A stretch of DNA of 47,608 bases from an uncultured Bacteroidales bacterium (GCA_903929315.1 CAIYUC010000171.1:1-47608); one strand, 5' to 3'; positions 25,018-34,740 are shown, numbered from the stretch's first letter. The notes: a model not told the origin generated them from the sequence alone. Program-made: numbers and translations.

Positions 25018-25503
25018 ATGATTTTAAAATTACTCGACATTTTCAGAATTGGAGTTGTTTCGCTTGCATTCTTTTTTGGATACAGGATTGGTTTTGCTAA
25101 CGGTTATGATCCAAATGCCCAACTCCATTTTATGATACCACTGATCATTATTGCCATTGCCGGGATCTCTGGTTTAGAAGGCCTGCTTTTTGCAAGAAAA
25201 TCAGCGGAGATGAAAGGCTTTGAGGTTGGGAGCAATTATCAGCGGCAATCTGCTATTTCAATGTTGTCTTATACTTTTGCAGCAGTACTTGTATATTTCT
25301 GCAATTGGGGCATCAAGGCAGAACTGACGATTTTTTTTGCTTTTATCTTCTTTTTCTTTTTTTCCGGGCTTAACCATGGTATTGATGCAATCCAAAGGAG
25401 AAACTACAAATGGCAGAATATCAACAGGCCGTTCATTACTTTGCTTCTTATTGCAGGGATGATTTATCCGATAATCATGGCATTGAAGATTCTTCAGAAC
25501 TGA
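25018..25503 (+). CDS. four-helix integral membrane protein
   Basis: 161 residues with four hydrophobic segments, roughly 8-25, 39-58, 80-120 (two close helices) and 135-155. Short polar loops carry Arg/Lys on the sides expected to face the cytoplasm. I recognise no transporter or enzyme motif. It starts 41 bases behind the propeller protein and may be co-transcribed, but its function is unknown. Confidence 0.6.
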   Translation: MILKLLDIFRIGVVSLAFFFGYRIGFANGYDPNAQLHFMIPLIIIAIAGISGLEGLLFARKSAEMKGFEVGSNYQRQSAISMLSYTFAAVLVYFCNWGIKAELTIFFAFIFFFFFSGLNHGIDAIQRRNYKWQNINRPFITLLLIAGMIYPIIMALKILQN

Positions 25504-25549
25504 ATTGATCAAAAAAGTGAAATAAACAAGATCACGAATAAAATATGAA

Positions 25550-25564
25550 AAGCCCGAAGGGCTT
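25550..25564 (+). terminator. short GC hairpin, possible weak terminator
   Basis: AAGCCC-GAA-GGGCTT, 47 bases behind the membrane-protein stop; only two T plus AATTG follow, so termination would be weak. Confidence 0.3.
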
Positions 25565-25586
25565 AATTGTGAATAGCCATTGATTT

Positions 25587-26135
25587 ATGACAAAATATGT
25601 TATTTTTTTAAGAGGAGTTAATGTCGGCGGAAACAGCAGTATCAAAATGAGCGAGTTAAAATCTGTATTAGAAGATCATGGATTTGAAAATGTTACTACT
25701 TATATAAATAGCGGTAATATCATTGTAAATTCGAAAGACAGCCCCGTAAAAATTAAAGAAACCTTTAAAAATATTATTGAGAAGCATTTCAAACTCAGCA
25801 TTGAAATGATAATTAAAACTCAGTTGGAACTGGAAAATATTCTTGCTTCCGATCCTTATACTTCAGATGAAGACGACAGGTCTAAACGATTGGTTGCCAT
25901 GATGTCTGAAAAAATTGACGATAAAATATCATTGATCCTGAAGGATGATAAAAACGTAAATGAAACCTATTATGCAAAAGATGATCTATTGTATATCTAT
26001 TATGCTAATGGAGTAGGAAGATCTAAGTTTTCAACAAGTTACATTGAAAAGAAACTCGGGGTATTTTCAACAGCCAGGAATTGGAATACTCTTGAAAAAA
26101 TGTTGGAACTAATAAAACAAGGAGAGGTGGAGTAA
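25587..26135 (+). CDS. DUF1697 family protein
   Basis: 182 residues, cytoplasmic. The start (YVIFLRGVNVGGNSSIKMSE), the TTYINSGNIIV strand and the late ARNWNTLEKMLEL motif are the hallmarks of the DUF1697 family, whose fold is known but whose role is not. Full family length. Stands between a membrane protein and a secreted protein without obvious functional link. Confidence 0.85.
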   Translation: MTKYVIFLRGVNVGGNSSIKMSELKSVLEDHGFENVTTYINSGNIIVNSKDSPVKIKETFKNIIEKHFKLSIEMIIKTQLELENILASDPYTSDEDDRSKRLVAMMSEKIDDKISLILKDDKNVNETYYAKDDLLYIYYANGVGRSKFSTSYIEKKLGVFSTARNWNTLEKMLELIKQGEVE

Positions 26136-26170
26136 ACACAAAATAGTACACAAATATGTTGTTATATATA

Positions 26171-26812
26171 ATGAAAGATTTGATAGGATTGACAATACTT
26201 ACACTGTTTTTTAAAACTTGTTTAGGACAAATCTATTCAGGTGAACAGGTATTTGAGTATAATATTCAATACTTTCAAAGTAAACAGAATCTGAAGACAG
26301 AGGAAACGATATATCTGACAATAACAGGAAGGAAATGGAAAAATTCCGAAGACCAATCAGAAGCAATCTGGAACTATAAGACAAAACCGGAAACACAAAA
26401 GAAATTTCAAAACCAATTTTCAATTGGCTGGTTATCTGCTGATACAACCGGATTAATTGAGACCGAAGAGAAAATCTGGATTCATCCGCCCAGGCATAAT
26501 CAATACACTTTGACAGAGATTGCACCTTTTCCGGACTTTAGAAAGAATTTAAAAATTGGCGATACCTACAATTCATTTTTATGGATAGGAGCTGGCTGGG
26601 GTAACTGGACAGGCAAGGAAATTAAGTCAAAGTACGTTATTGCGAATGTCAAAAAAGAAGAAGATGATACTTTTTGGACAATAGACGCTACTTCTGAACT
26701 TGCTGGAAAAACAAGCAATTGCAGGTTTATCCTGAGTAAGAAAAGAGGTTTTGTATCCCTTGTTTATAACTTCTTCGATGGAGATAAAATGACGATGGAA
26801 CTAACTAAATAA
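26171..26812 (+). CDS. secreted hypothetical protein
   Basis: 213 residues from ATG 26171 (MKDLIGLTILTLFFKTCLGQ, a signal peptide); an ATG at 26156 adds five residues. The chain is a single beta-rich domain with many Trp (WLSADTTGLIETEEKIWIHPP, WIGAGWGNWTGKEI, WTIDATSELAG), perhaps a lipocalin- or LolA-like sandwich, but I cannot name a family. Six bases before the S41 peptidase gene, so the two are almost certainly co-transcribed. Confidence 0.6.
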   Translation: MKDLIGLTILTLFFKTCLGQIYSGEQVFEYNIQYFQSKQNLKTEETIYLTITGRKWKNSEDQSEAIWNYKTKPETQKKFQNQFSIGWLSADTTGLIETEEKIWIHPPRHNQYTLTEIAPFPDFRKNLKIGDTYNSFLWIGAGWGNWTGKEIKSKYVIANVKKEEDDTFWTIDATSELAGKTSNCRFILSKKRGFVSLVYNFFDGDKMTMELTK

Positions 26813-26818
26813 ATCTAT

Positions 26819-28300
26819 ATGATCCGTAAACTTTCATTTGCTTTCCTGGGTATTGGAATATATTTTTCCGTTTTTGCTCAAAATTCTAACTGTGTGAGTG
26901 ATTTCAATTATATGGTAAACAAGATAAAAGCTGATTATCCCGGCTTTCATGACAAGGTAACGAAAAGGACTGAAAAAGACTTAGCGGATCTGGAAATGAA
27001 ATTGAGGAACAAGCTTGCTGTATATCCTGATTCCTGTGGAAGCTGTCTGGATGAATACGTTTCCTGGTTCAGAGATAATCATTTAAAAGTGAGGTACAAC
27101 TGGTCGAAAAAACATTCTGATCCGGGGAAGAAACAAAAGAGTGATCCACAAATTCTGACATTGAATACCGATACCTTAAATGCGTTAAGTAAAAGAGTGA
27201 GCACGATCGAAGGTATCTGGGTCTCATTCTGGGGGAAGATTGCGATCATTAAAGCTGAGGGTGATCAGAAATATTTTGGGGTTGTAATCCAACAGCAGGG
27301 ATATAAGACCGGGCAGGTCATGTTTGAATTCACAGCCAATAATGAAGAGCAGTTTACATTGAATTATTATGCTGATTATAACAATTTTAAACCTTTTCAT
27401 ACACTTGCTTCCCTGCATCTTAATGATAAGATCCTCGAGGTTCATGAATATATGCGTTTTGTCAGGCAGTCAAATTCGACAGTTTATGATTATGCCCTGT
27501 TAGTCTCTTACAGGGCTCAGTTCCCAAATGGCAGAAACACATTTCCTTTGGCATTCTATTTAAGTGACAGCACATTTTATTTGCGGATCACGGATTTTGA
27601 AGATAATCAGGCGGAAAAACTGGTTAAATCACATTGGAATGAAATAATGGCCCGCCCGTTCCTGATCCTTGATATCCGGAATAATGGCGGGGGACAGGAC
27701 GAGTTTTACGAACCCTTGTCTGCTCTCATCTACACCAATCCTTTTGAAAGCAAAGGAGTCGAATGGTATGCAAGTGAAGGAAATATTCACAACATGGAGG
27801 AGGCCATCCGGACGGGGGATATTAAAGATGGGGAGGATAACCTGAAATGGACAGAGGTGCTTCTCAGCGCTATGAAAAAAAATCCCGGGGGCTTTGTCAT
27901 TAATCCCTCCGGGGGCCATGACGGGATCATAAAGGAGGATACTGTTTATCAATTTCCCAGAAGAGTCGGCATCATCATCAACGAAGGAAACGGTTCAACT
28001 GCTGAACAATTTCTACTGGAAGCCAAAGAAAGTAAAAAAGTCCTGCTTTTTGGTAATCAACATACTGCCGGTGTTCTTGATTATTCCAACCTGGCTATTG
28101 AAGAGTTTCCTTCCGGTAAATATAACCTGATATACCCTATGACACGGTCGCGGAGATTACCGGAACATCCGATTGATAATATCGGAATCTCCCCGGATAT
28201 CATGATCCCGTTTCCTGCAACGAAACAACTCTATGGCCGGCTTGATGACTGGGTTTATTTTGTGAAAGAATACCTGGAATACAAAGATATTGAAAACTAA
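26819..28300 (+). CDS. S41 family (tail-specific-like) serine peptidase
   Basis: 493 residues, signal peptide to about 20 (cleavage near FAQ). The C-terminal half is the S41 core: ILDIRNNGGGQDEFYEPL (substrate-groove strand), GIIINEGNGSTAEQFLLEAK with probable nucleophile Ser393, and LLFGNQHTAGVLDYSN, then IGISPDIMIP. The N-terminal 180 residues are not a PDZ domain by eye (NYMVNKIKADYPGFHDKV), as in the C-terminal-processing-like peptidases of Bacteroidota that lack PDZ. Expected in the periplasm or at the surface. Follows the secreted hypothetical by six bases. Confidence 0.85.
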   Translation: MIRKLSFAFLGIGIYFSVFAQNSNCVSDFNYMVNKIKADYPGFHDKVTKRTEKDLADLEMKLRNKLAVYPDSCGSCLDEYVSWFRDNHLKVRYNWSKKHSDPGKKQKSDPQILTLNTDTLNALSKRVSTIEGIWVSFWGKIAIIKAEGDQKYFGVVIQQQGYKTGQVMFEFTANNEEQFTLNYYADYNNFKPFHTLASLHLNDKILEVHEYMRFVRQSNSTVYDYALLVSYRAQFPNGRNTFPLAFYLSDSTFYLRITDFEDNQAEKLVKSHWNEIMARPFLILDIRNNGGGQDEFYEPLSALIYTNPFESKGVEWYASEGNIHNMEEAIRTGDIKDGEDNLKWTEVLLSAMKKNPGGFVINPSGGHDGIIKEDTVYQFPRRVGIIINEGNGSTAEQFLLEAKESKKVLLFGNQHTAGVLDYSNLAIEEFPSGKYNLIYPMTRSRRLPEHPIDNIGISPDIMIPFPATKQLYGRLDDWVYFVKEYLEYKDIEN

Positions 28301-28362
28301 CACCGATTACCAGCCGACAGTTTCAATCCCGACTTCATGGGACTGAAGCTGCCAGCCTTCCA

Positions 28363-29883
28363 TTATTTTATCAGAATCATCTTCTTCATTTCAAAAGAAC
28401 CATCGGTCTCAAGTTTATAGAAATAGGTTCCTCCGGCAAAGTTACTGCCGTCAAAATCCACTTCATATGTTCCCGGTTCCAGCTGCTTGTTTATAAGCGT
28501 TGAAACTTCTCTTCCCATTATATCATAGACTATTACTTTTGTGGCAGATAATTTTGAAATCTGAAATCTGATTTTTGTACCCGTATTAAACGGGTTGGGA
28601 TAATTTTGCGATAACCTGAAGCCATCCTGTAGTTCACTGGAAATCGGTGCAATACCAGCCCTCGGAGTGGCAAAAACCCAGGCTGCTCCTGAACCTAACC
28701 AATCATAAGGACCACCCACGATAAAAGTATCACCATTTGAAGAAATAGCAACTGAATAGCCCTGGCGGGCATTTCCAGTTGCCCCACTGCCATCAACCTT
28801 TGTTCCTTGCTGTGTCCATATACCTCCGCTTTGTTTGAATACCCATACTGCTCCTGTGTCGTGATCATACGGACCGCTCTCGATAAAAGTATTCCCATCA
28901 GAAGAAATGGCAACTGAATAACCTTGATGGGGAGTGGGAAGTTCACTCCCGCCTGTGCCATCAAGCTTTGGTCCTTGCTGTGTCCAAACACTTCCGCTTC
29001 GGGTATATACCCAGACTCCTCCTTCGTAGGTATTATCTTCCGGTCCGCCGACGAAAACAGTATTACCGTCCGGAGAAATAGCAACTGAATTGCCTTGGTT
29101 GGAATGTCCAACAGCTCCTGTACCAAGAAGCTTTGAACCCTGCTGTGTCCAAACACCACCGCTTCGTGCGAATATCCATGCTGCTCCGACTCCGAAATTA
29201 TCCCCGATACCGCCCACGATAGCAGTATTACCGTCTGAAGAAATGGCAACTGAACTGCCCTGGTAGGGACTTTGAAGAAACCCGGTACCAACAAGCTTTG
29301 GCCCCTGCTGTGTCCATACATTTCCGCTTCGGGTAAATACCCAGGTTGCTCCTGTGAAGGTTTCATCGAACACACCACCCTCGATAGCGGTATTGCCATC
29401 TGAAGAAATGGCAACCGAATTGCCTTGACCGGCACCGTATTGTGAGCCGGTACCCACCAGTTTTGTTCCATGCTGCGTCCAAACGCCGCCACTTCGGGAA
29501 AATACCCAGACAGCCCCGGCACTATTATTATCCTGGGGCCCCCCTATCATGATCGTATTACCGTCGGAAGAAATAGCAACTGAAATGCCCTGGAAGGCAG
29601 CACCAATTGTATCTGCACCAACAAGCTTTGGACCCTGTTGTGTCCAGGCACCTCCGCTTCGTGTGAATACCCAGGCTGCTCCTGCGTTATTGTTATCTGC
29701 ATAACCGCCCATGACAGCAGTATTACCGTCAGAAGAAATGGCTACTGAAAAGCCTTGATAGAGCGGATTTCCAACTGCACCCGTTCCAATAAGCTTTGGA
29801 CCTTGCTGGGTGAATTGCGCGAGAAGAAAGCCAGGGTTGACACTTGCAACCAAGATTAATAAAAGGTATAATTTCGTTTTCAT
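28363..29883 (-). CDS. T9SS type A protein with seven propeller-like tandem repeats
   Basis: 506 residues from ATG 29883 (signal peptide MKTKLYLLLILVASVNPGFL); an ATG at 29955 only adds a non-signal lead. Residues about 23-410 are seven repeats of about 55 residues, each reading TQQGPKLxGTG, QGxSVAISSDGNTxxxGG, GAxWVFxRSGGxW. This is the FG-GAP/Kelch-like unit expected to build one seven-bladed propeller. The C-terminus is a textbook type A sorting domain: LSQNYPNPFNTGTKIRF, VYDIMGREVSTL, GTYFYKLETD. Surface-exposed; ligand unknown. The DNA repeats keep all frames partly open, so a 275-codon shadow frame lies within. Confidence 0.88.
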   Translation of the reverse strand: MKTKLYLLLILVASVNPGFLLAQFTQQGPKLIGTGAVGNPLYQGFSVAISSDGNTAVMGGYADNNNAGAAWVFTRSGGAWTQQGPKLVGADTIGAAFQGISVAISSDGNTIMIGGPQDNNSAGAVWVFSRSGGVWTQHGTKLVGTGSQYGAGQGNSVAISSDGNTAIEGGVFDETFTGATWVFTRSGNVWTQQGPKLVGTGFLQSPYQGSSVAISSDGNTAIVGGIGDNFGVGAAWIFARSGGVWTQQGSKLLGTGAVGHSNQGNSVAISPDGNTVFVGGPEDNTYEGGVWVYTRSGSVWTQQGPKLDGTGGSELPTPHQGYSVAISSDGNTFIESGPYDHDTGAVWVFKQSGGIWTQQGTKVDGSGATGNARQGYSVAISSNGDTFIVGGPYDWLGSGAAWVFATPRAGIAPISSELQDGFRLSQNYPNPFNTGTKIRFQISKLSATKVIVYDIMGREVSTLINKQLEPGTYEVDFDGSNFAGGTYFYKLETDGSFEMKKMILIK

Positions 29884-30206
29884 AAACTTTTTTTTGGTAT
29901 TTATTTTATAATTGAAACGGTCCGGAACCTGTCTGATAAATGTTGTAAGGTTCATGTAATTATTTTATCTGCGTATTAAAATGTTGCAAATTGTTTTTGA
30001 GGATCTTTTCTGCTCAAAATCAGGTGGGAATGCGAAGTTTTGTTTCAATGATCGTACAAAAGTAGTTAAATATGTATATATTAATTGAAGTAACCTTTAA
30101 TTTATTTGAAATTAATAAAATGGAGGGTTGTAAGGTACAATGATATAAAACACTAAAAGGGATTACGATTGAATCTCATACCAAATCGTAAATCGTACCT
30201 CGTAAA

Positions 30207-32588
30207 TCAAATTGTTGCTTGTTCCGTCCGTTTGATAATCTCGTTCTGGAGATCTGCTTCCAGATCATTAAAATAGTCGCTGTAGCCAGCTACCCTTACG
30301 ATCAGGTCCCGGTATTTTTCAGGATGTTTTTGGGCGTCCCGCAAAGTCGTGGCGGAAACTACATTAAACTGAATATGATGGCCGTCCATTCTGAAATAAC
30401 CACGGATAAGCGATGCGATTTTACTTATGCTTTCATCATTTTCAAAGAAAGAAGGGTTGAACTTCATGTTTAACAGTGTACCTCCCGTCCGGATATGATC
30501 AATCTTTGCAGCAGATTTAAGCACTGCCGTCGGTCCCGTTGTATCTGCTCCCTGGACAGGGGAGATGCCTTCTGATAGCGGCTCTTTTGCTTTTCTTCCA
30601 TTCGGCAAGGCGTTGATGACACTTCCGAAATATACATGCGATGTCGTCGGGAGCATATTGATCCGGAATGTACCGCCTCTGACCGTGGGACGGCCATCAA
30701 CAGCGGAATGAAACATTTCAAAGACCTGCCGGGCATTATCATCGGCATAGTCATCATCGTTACCCCATTTCGGAGTAGTATAGATCAGTTCAAAACGAAG
30801 CTGTTCATATCCTTTGAAATTCGTCGTCAATGCCTTCAGGAAATCATTCATGCTAACCGAATGCTTGTCGAAAACCTGGTATTTTATTGCAGTCAGGCTA
30901 TCGGTGATACTTCCGAGCCCGACTCCCTGGATATAATTTGTGTTATACCTGGCTCCGCCTGCATTATAATCTGTTGCCCTCATGATACAATCATCGATCA
31001 GGATCGAAAGGAATGGGACAGGTAAATAAGTTGCAAAAAGATGTTCGATGACATTATTCCCCCGGATCTTAATGTCAATGAAATAATTCAATTGCTTCCG
31101 GTAAGCATCGAGCAATTCTTCATAGGTTGAAAAAGTGGCTACATCCCCGGTGAAAAGGCTGATCTGTTTATCCGTCACTGGATCTTTACCGTTATTCATG
31201 GTGATCTCAAGGACTTTAGCCAAATTGAAATAACCTGTAAGGATATAGCTTTCTGTACCGAATGCGCCTGTTTCCACACATCCGCTGCATCCTCCATTAC
31301 GTGCATCCGCAAGTGATTTTCCCTGGTGAGTGAGTTCTTTAATAATTGTATCGGTATTAAAGTAGGAGGGTTGTCCAAACCCAGTTTTAGTGATCTTCAA
31401 AGCCCTGTGGATAAAAGCATCCGGATTCAGCTTGCTTACCTGGACCATGGTCCCAGGCTGCAGGATGCGCATCTCTTCGATCACATCAAGAATGAGATAG
31501 GTCAATTCATTCACAGCATCCATCCCGTCAGGCTTAATACCACCAAGGTTGATCAGGGTAAAATCAGTATAGGTATTACTCTCCTGAGCAGTTACCCCGA
31601 CCTTTGGAGGCGAGGGATGATTATTGAATTTGACCCAGAAAGCCTGCAGGAGTTCGACAGCCTTTTCCCTGGTCAGTGTTCCTTCTTTCAGTCCTTTTTG
31701 ATAGAATGGAAAAAGATGCTGATCCAGCCGACCTGGATTAAAAGAATCCCAGGGGTTCACTTCGGTGATGACTCCGAGATGAACAAACCAGTAATATTGA
31801 AGAGCTTCATGGAAGGTTTCCGGTGCATGGGCAGGTACATTTCTGCAAATTGTTGCGAGCTCTTCCATCTCTTTTTTCCGGCCCCGTTTTTTTTCATTTT
31901 TTGCAATAAGTGAAAGTTTCTCCGCATGTCTTTCGGCATAACCGATCAAAGCATTTGCAGTGATCTTCATTGCTTTCAGCTCTTCCGCTTTGTCGTATGC
32001 TTTGGGATCATTAAAGAAATCAAGGTGATCCTCTGCTTCACGGATCTCTTCAATAAGGTCAAGCATGCCTTTATTGTATATCTTTCCGCCGCAGACAGTA
32101 TGTCCGGGAGCCCTTTGTTCCTGGAATTCCGTAAAAATACCCGCATGATAAGCTTCGATCCATTCGGGCGTCATTGCTCTCATGATCCGGTCGCGGTTGC
32201 TTTTTCCTTTCCAGAATGGGATGATCATTTCCTTATAGGCCAGTTTTGTTATATCATCCACTTTAAAGGATACTTTTGGCCTGGTATCAAGAATCTCAAG
32301 ATCCTCCATTGAATGAAGGCAGATTTCCGGATACGTGGGTACCGCCTTGGGAGCAGGACCACGTTCCCCTACAATCAGTTCATCATCGTTGATGCAGATG
32401 TATTTATTCTTCAGGATATGCTCAAATGCGAGAGCACGCATTACAGTAACAGACACTTCACGATCGATGCCGGTTTGGTAAAATTCCGTCAAAAGGATTG
32501 CCCGCTCGGGTGATATACAATTAATCGCTTGCAGGCTCTGGTCACGTAATTTCTTGATGCGGTCGGTCATATTTATCATTTTACTCAT
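30207..32588 (-). CDS. hypD: trans-4-hydroxy-L-proline dehydratase (glycyl radical enzyme)
   Basis: 793 residues. Predicted to dehydrate trans-4-hydroxy-L-proline to (S)-1-pyrroline-5-carboxylate by radical chemistry (this HypD is unrelated to the hydrogenase maturation protein). The residues of the Clostridioides difficile enzyme as I recall them are kept with a constant offset of +3: His163 (APGHTVCG), Asp281 (NPWDSF), Ser337 (QESNTYTD), Cys437 and Glu439 (GCSGCVETGAFG) and radical Gly768 (VRVAGYSDYF). The CVETGAFG motif separates it from pyruvate formate-lyase, choline lyase (CVExxxxGK-type) and glycerol dehydratase. The ATG at 32588 overlaps the activase stop by 4 bases, so translation is coupled. 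Cytoplasmic, oxygen-sensitive. No pyrroline-5-carboxylate reductase gene lies in the window. Confidence 0.88.
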   Translation of the reverse strand: MSKMINMTDRIKKLRDQSLQAINCISPERAILLTEFYQTGIDREVSVTVMRALAFEHILKNKYICINDDELIVGERGPAPKAVPTYPEICLHSMEDLEILDTRPKVSFKVDDITKLAYKEMIIPFWKGKSNRDRIMRAMTPEWIEAYHAGIFTEFQEQRAPGHTVCGGKIYNKGMLDLIEEIREAEDHLDFFNDPKAYDKAEELKAMKITANALIGYAERHAEKLSLIAKNEKKRGRKKEMEELATICRNVPAHAPETFHEALQYYWFVHLGVITEVNPWDSFNPGRLDQHLFPFYQKGLKEGTLTREKAVELLQAFWVKFNNHPSPPKVGVTAQESNTYTDFTLINLGGIKPDGMDAVNELTYLILDVIEEMRILQPGTMVQVSKLNPDAFIHRALKITKTGFGQPSYFNTDTIIKELTHQGKSLADARNGGCSGCVETGAFGTESYILTGYFNLAKVLEITMNNGKDPVTDKQISLFTGDVATFSTYEELLDAYRKQLNYFIDIKIRGNNVIEHLFATYLPVPFLSILIDDCIMRATDYNAGGARYNTNYIQGVGLGSITDSLTAIKYQVFDKHSVSMNDFLKALTTNFKGYEQLRFELIYTTPKWGNDDDYADDNARQVFEMFHSAVDGRPTVRGGTFRINMLPTTSHVYFGSVINALPNGRKAKEPLSEGISPVQGADTTGPTAVLKSAAKIDHIRTGGTLLNMKFNPSFFENDESISKIASLIRGYFRMDGHHIQFNVVSATTLRDAQKHPEKYRDLIVRVAGYSDYFNDLEADLQNEIIKRTEQATI

Positions 32589-33385
32589 CCTCCCAACTTG
32601 ACTTTAACTCCACATTCCCCGAATTCTTCGCTGATCCAGGCCAGATCTTCTTTCTTCAGGTCCCTGGTTTTTCCCAGTTTATTTGGTTTGTTGAACCGTT
32701 TATATTTTGAGTTTGCCAAACCGTGCCAGGGGAGAAGGTCAATCTCATGAATATGATCTTTTACTTTTATAACCAGTTCTCTTACGCCGTCAATGTTTTT
32801 CCTTGTGTCTGTAATTCCCGGAATAACAGGGAAACGCAGAATTACATTTTTCCCGTTTTCGCATAAAAGTAATAAATTTTCCAGGATACGGCGGTTTGAA
32901 ACACCTGTATAATTTTGATGATCTGTGTTATTTATGAGTTTGATATCGTAATGGAACAGGTCGGGTTTGTCAATGACCGACAGGAAATTTGCCCTGCTGG
33001 TATAGCCTGATGTATCCAATACTGTGTGAATACCTTTGGCTTTAATCCTGTCCAGGAGGTCTGAAAGGAAATCCGGTTGCATCAACGGTTCACCACCGGA
33101 AAAGGTCACGCCACCGTGTGATTCGTCATAAAATGGACGATCCTTTTCAATTTCCTGAATTACTTCATTGGGGGTCATCCAGCGGCCGGCAATTTCCTTT
33201 TTCCTGAATGTTCTATTGTCAAGTATGATCGTTTTGATGGTCTCCTCGGTATCCAACACCTGGCTTTCAGGGTTATGGCACCATTGGCAGCGTAAGGGGC
33301 ATCCTTTGAAGAAGACCGTCGTTCTTATTCCGGGTCCGTCGTGAACGGTAAACCTCCTGATGTCAAATATTAATCCTTTATTCAC
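32585..33385 (-). CDS. radical SAM activase of the glycyl radical enzyme, short form
   Basis: 266 residues. It should install the glycyl radical on the neighbouring HypD-type enzyme using S-adenosylmethionine and a 4Fe-4S cluster. Seen: HDGPGIRTTVFFKGC (family start), the CxxxCxxC cluster Cys29, Cys33, Cys36 (CPLRCQWC), the SAM-binding VTFSGGEPL, and the DLFHYDIKLI and RFPVIPGI strands. Most activases of this family have a ferredoxin-like insert with two more clusters after the CxxxCxxC loop; here the next 40 residues have no Cys at all, so this is a PflA-like minimal form. The gene overlaps the M64 gene by 8 bases and the dehydratase by 4. Confidence 0.9.
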   Translation of the reverse strand: MNKGLIFDIRRFTVHDGPGIRTTVFFKGCPLRCQWCHNPESQVLDTEETIKTIILDNRTFRKKEIAGRWMTPNEVIQEIEKDRPFYDESHGGVTFSGGEPLMQPDFLSDLLDRIKAKGIHTVLDTSGYTSRANFLSVIDKPDLFHYDIKLINNTDHQNYTGVSNRRILENLLLLCENGKNVILRFPVIPGITDTRKNIDGVRELVIKVKDHIHEIDLLPWHGLANSKYKRFNKPNKLGKTRDLKKEDLAWISEEFGECGVKVKLGG

Positions 33386-34721
33386 TGTAGAACCGGATCA
33401 TTTTACGGATTGCTTCTTCGCAAACCGGGCAAAACCCGGGAATATCGTTTGATTTCATACGGCAATCCATCGTCGGGCTGTAAACTCCTTTTGCAGTGTA
33501 TCCCCCACCTTCGAACATCCCTATACTGTTTTTATATTCATCCGTGCGCGGTGTAGGAATCGGGATGCCTGGAGTGATCATCTTTTTCCATTTTGAATCA
33601 AAATCAACATTTGTAGTGATATTGGGTTCCCATGGCTCTACTTTCGGGTTGTAAAAATCCGAATAAGTTACTTCGGAAGTATAATATTCATCTGCTAATC
33701 CTGCAAAAGTATGTCCGAATTCGTGAATGGAAACAATTTGTGAATACGCATTATCCACGGTACTTTCACCAAAAAAATTGAAGAAGCCCCCACCGCCATA
33801 GATCTTACTGTTAACCAGTATAAAAATGATGTCGTAAGGGACATTTGCAGCAATATCATAAATATCCCGGCTATCAAAACTTGTGAGGTACCGGTCCATG
33901 TCAAAGGTATAAAAACTGCTTTGGACGGAAGTATTGACATATTCTCCGTGTCCGGGATTGGTGATCCCCGGTTCATCGGAAGGTGATTCAACAGCATAGA
34001 AATTAAACCTGTCCTTATTATCGAGGTATGGTTTTTGAGACATCCAGTAGTCATAGATCCTCCGCGCATCATCTCGGAATTTAGGCATCTCATCCTTAGT
34101 ATACCCTTCCGCAATGAACGCAACATCCACTTTGTCCTGTGGATCTCCTGAATCAACAAATTTTATGAATGGAACCTGATGAATGTTTTCGCGGTTTATG
34201 AAATAATCCTTCGGGTTGATATACATTTCGAAGAGTTTCGTGAACCCTCCATCATCGTACCCTCTTTTATCTATGCGGAAGAGGATCGTCTTCTTCGGGA
34301 AAGGAAGAATGGAGGTTTCTGCAAATGCTTTTTTGATTATCCTGGCTTCAGGTGTTCCCTGCCACTCCTGGAAAAGATTACAAAATCCTTTGGAGAAAAT
34401 AAGTTTCTGTGTGGCTGAATCGATGGCCGATATCTTGTAAGTACCATAATTGAAAGGGTCCAATAGTTTTTTCCTTGAACCGCCCCAGAACGGTTCCTGT
34501 TTCATCCCCGTAAAATAGATGGCGGTTTCATGATAATCCCCGGCCATTATATAATCGATCCGTAAGCTTTTCGGGATAAAAAATTCATCGAAGAGGGCAA
34601 ATAGTTCCCCGGATTGAGGTGTAATCGTGACGGCCTGAGCATTCACCTGGGAGAAAGCCCCGCAGACCGGAAGTAATGCCAGGAAGAACAGCAAGTGCAA
34701 TGCGGTTTTTAGCTTATTCAT
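33378..34721 (-). CDS. secreted M64 family metallopeptidase
   Basis: 447 residues. Signal peptide MNKLKTALHLLFFLALLPVCG to about residue 29. N-terminal beta domain (M64_N type) to about 165, then the peptidase: VDVAFIAEGYTKDEM, FNFYAVESPSDEPGI, and the zinc motif HEFGHTFAGLADEY (His333, Glu334, His337, Asp344). Family members include the IgA peptidase of Clostridium ramosum; many Bacteroidota homologues have unknown substrates. No T9SS domain, so periplasmic or Sec-released. It is the first gene of the unit with the HypD activase and dehydratase (overlap 8 bases), which suggests that it helps deliver hydroxyproline-containing peptides. That link is inferred from gene order. Confidence 0.88.
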   Translation of the reverse strand: MNKLKTALHLLFFLALLPVCGAFSQVNAQAVTITPQSGELFALFDEFFIPKSLRIDYIMAGDYHETAIYFTGMKQEPFWGGSRKKLLDPFNYGTYKISAIDSATQKLIFSKGFCNLFQEWQGTPEARIIKKAFAETSILPFPKKTILFRIDKRGYDDGGFTKLFEMYINPKDYFINRENIHQVPFIKFVDSGDPQDKVDVAFIAEGYTKDEMPKFRDDARRIYDYWMSQKPYLDNKDRFNFYAVESPSDEPGITNPGHGEYVNTSVQSSFYTFDMDRYLTSFDSRDIYDIAANVPYDIIFILVNSKIYGGGGFFNFFGESTVDNAYSQIVSIHEFGHTFAGLADEYYTSEVTYSDFYNPKVEPWEPNITTNVDFDSKWKKMITPGIPIPTPRTDEYKNSIGMFEGGGYTAKGVYSPTMDCRMKSNDIPGFCPVCEEAIRKMIRFYSE

Positions 34722-34740
34722 ATGTATTCACCACTTTTTT

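Noticed and set aside
28695-29522. 275-codon open frame opposite in phase to the repeat protein
   Set aside because: Repeat units of a multiple of three bases keep a second frame open; the signal peptide and sorting domain lie only in the chosen frame.
28363-29883. Repeat DNA as a CRISPR array
   Set aside because: Units are about 165 bases, fully coding and without short identical repeats plus spacers.
30207-32588. Pyruvate formate-lyase or choline trimethylamine-lyase as identity
   Set aside because: The active-site surroundings (GCSGCVETGAFG, NPWDSF, QESNTYTD) fit the HypD clade, not the Cys-Cys of PFL or the choline-lyase pattern.
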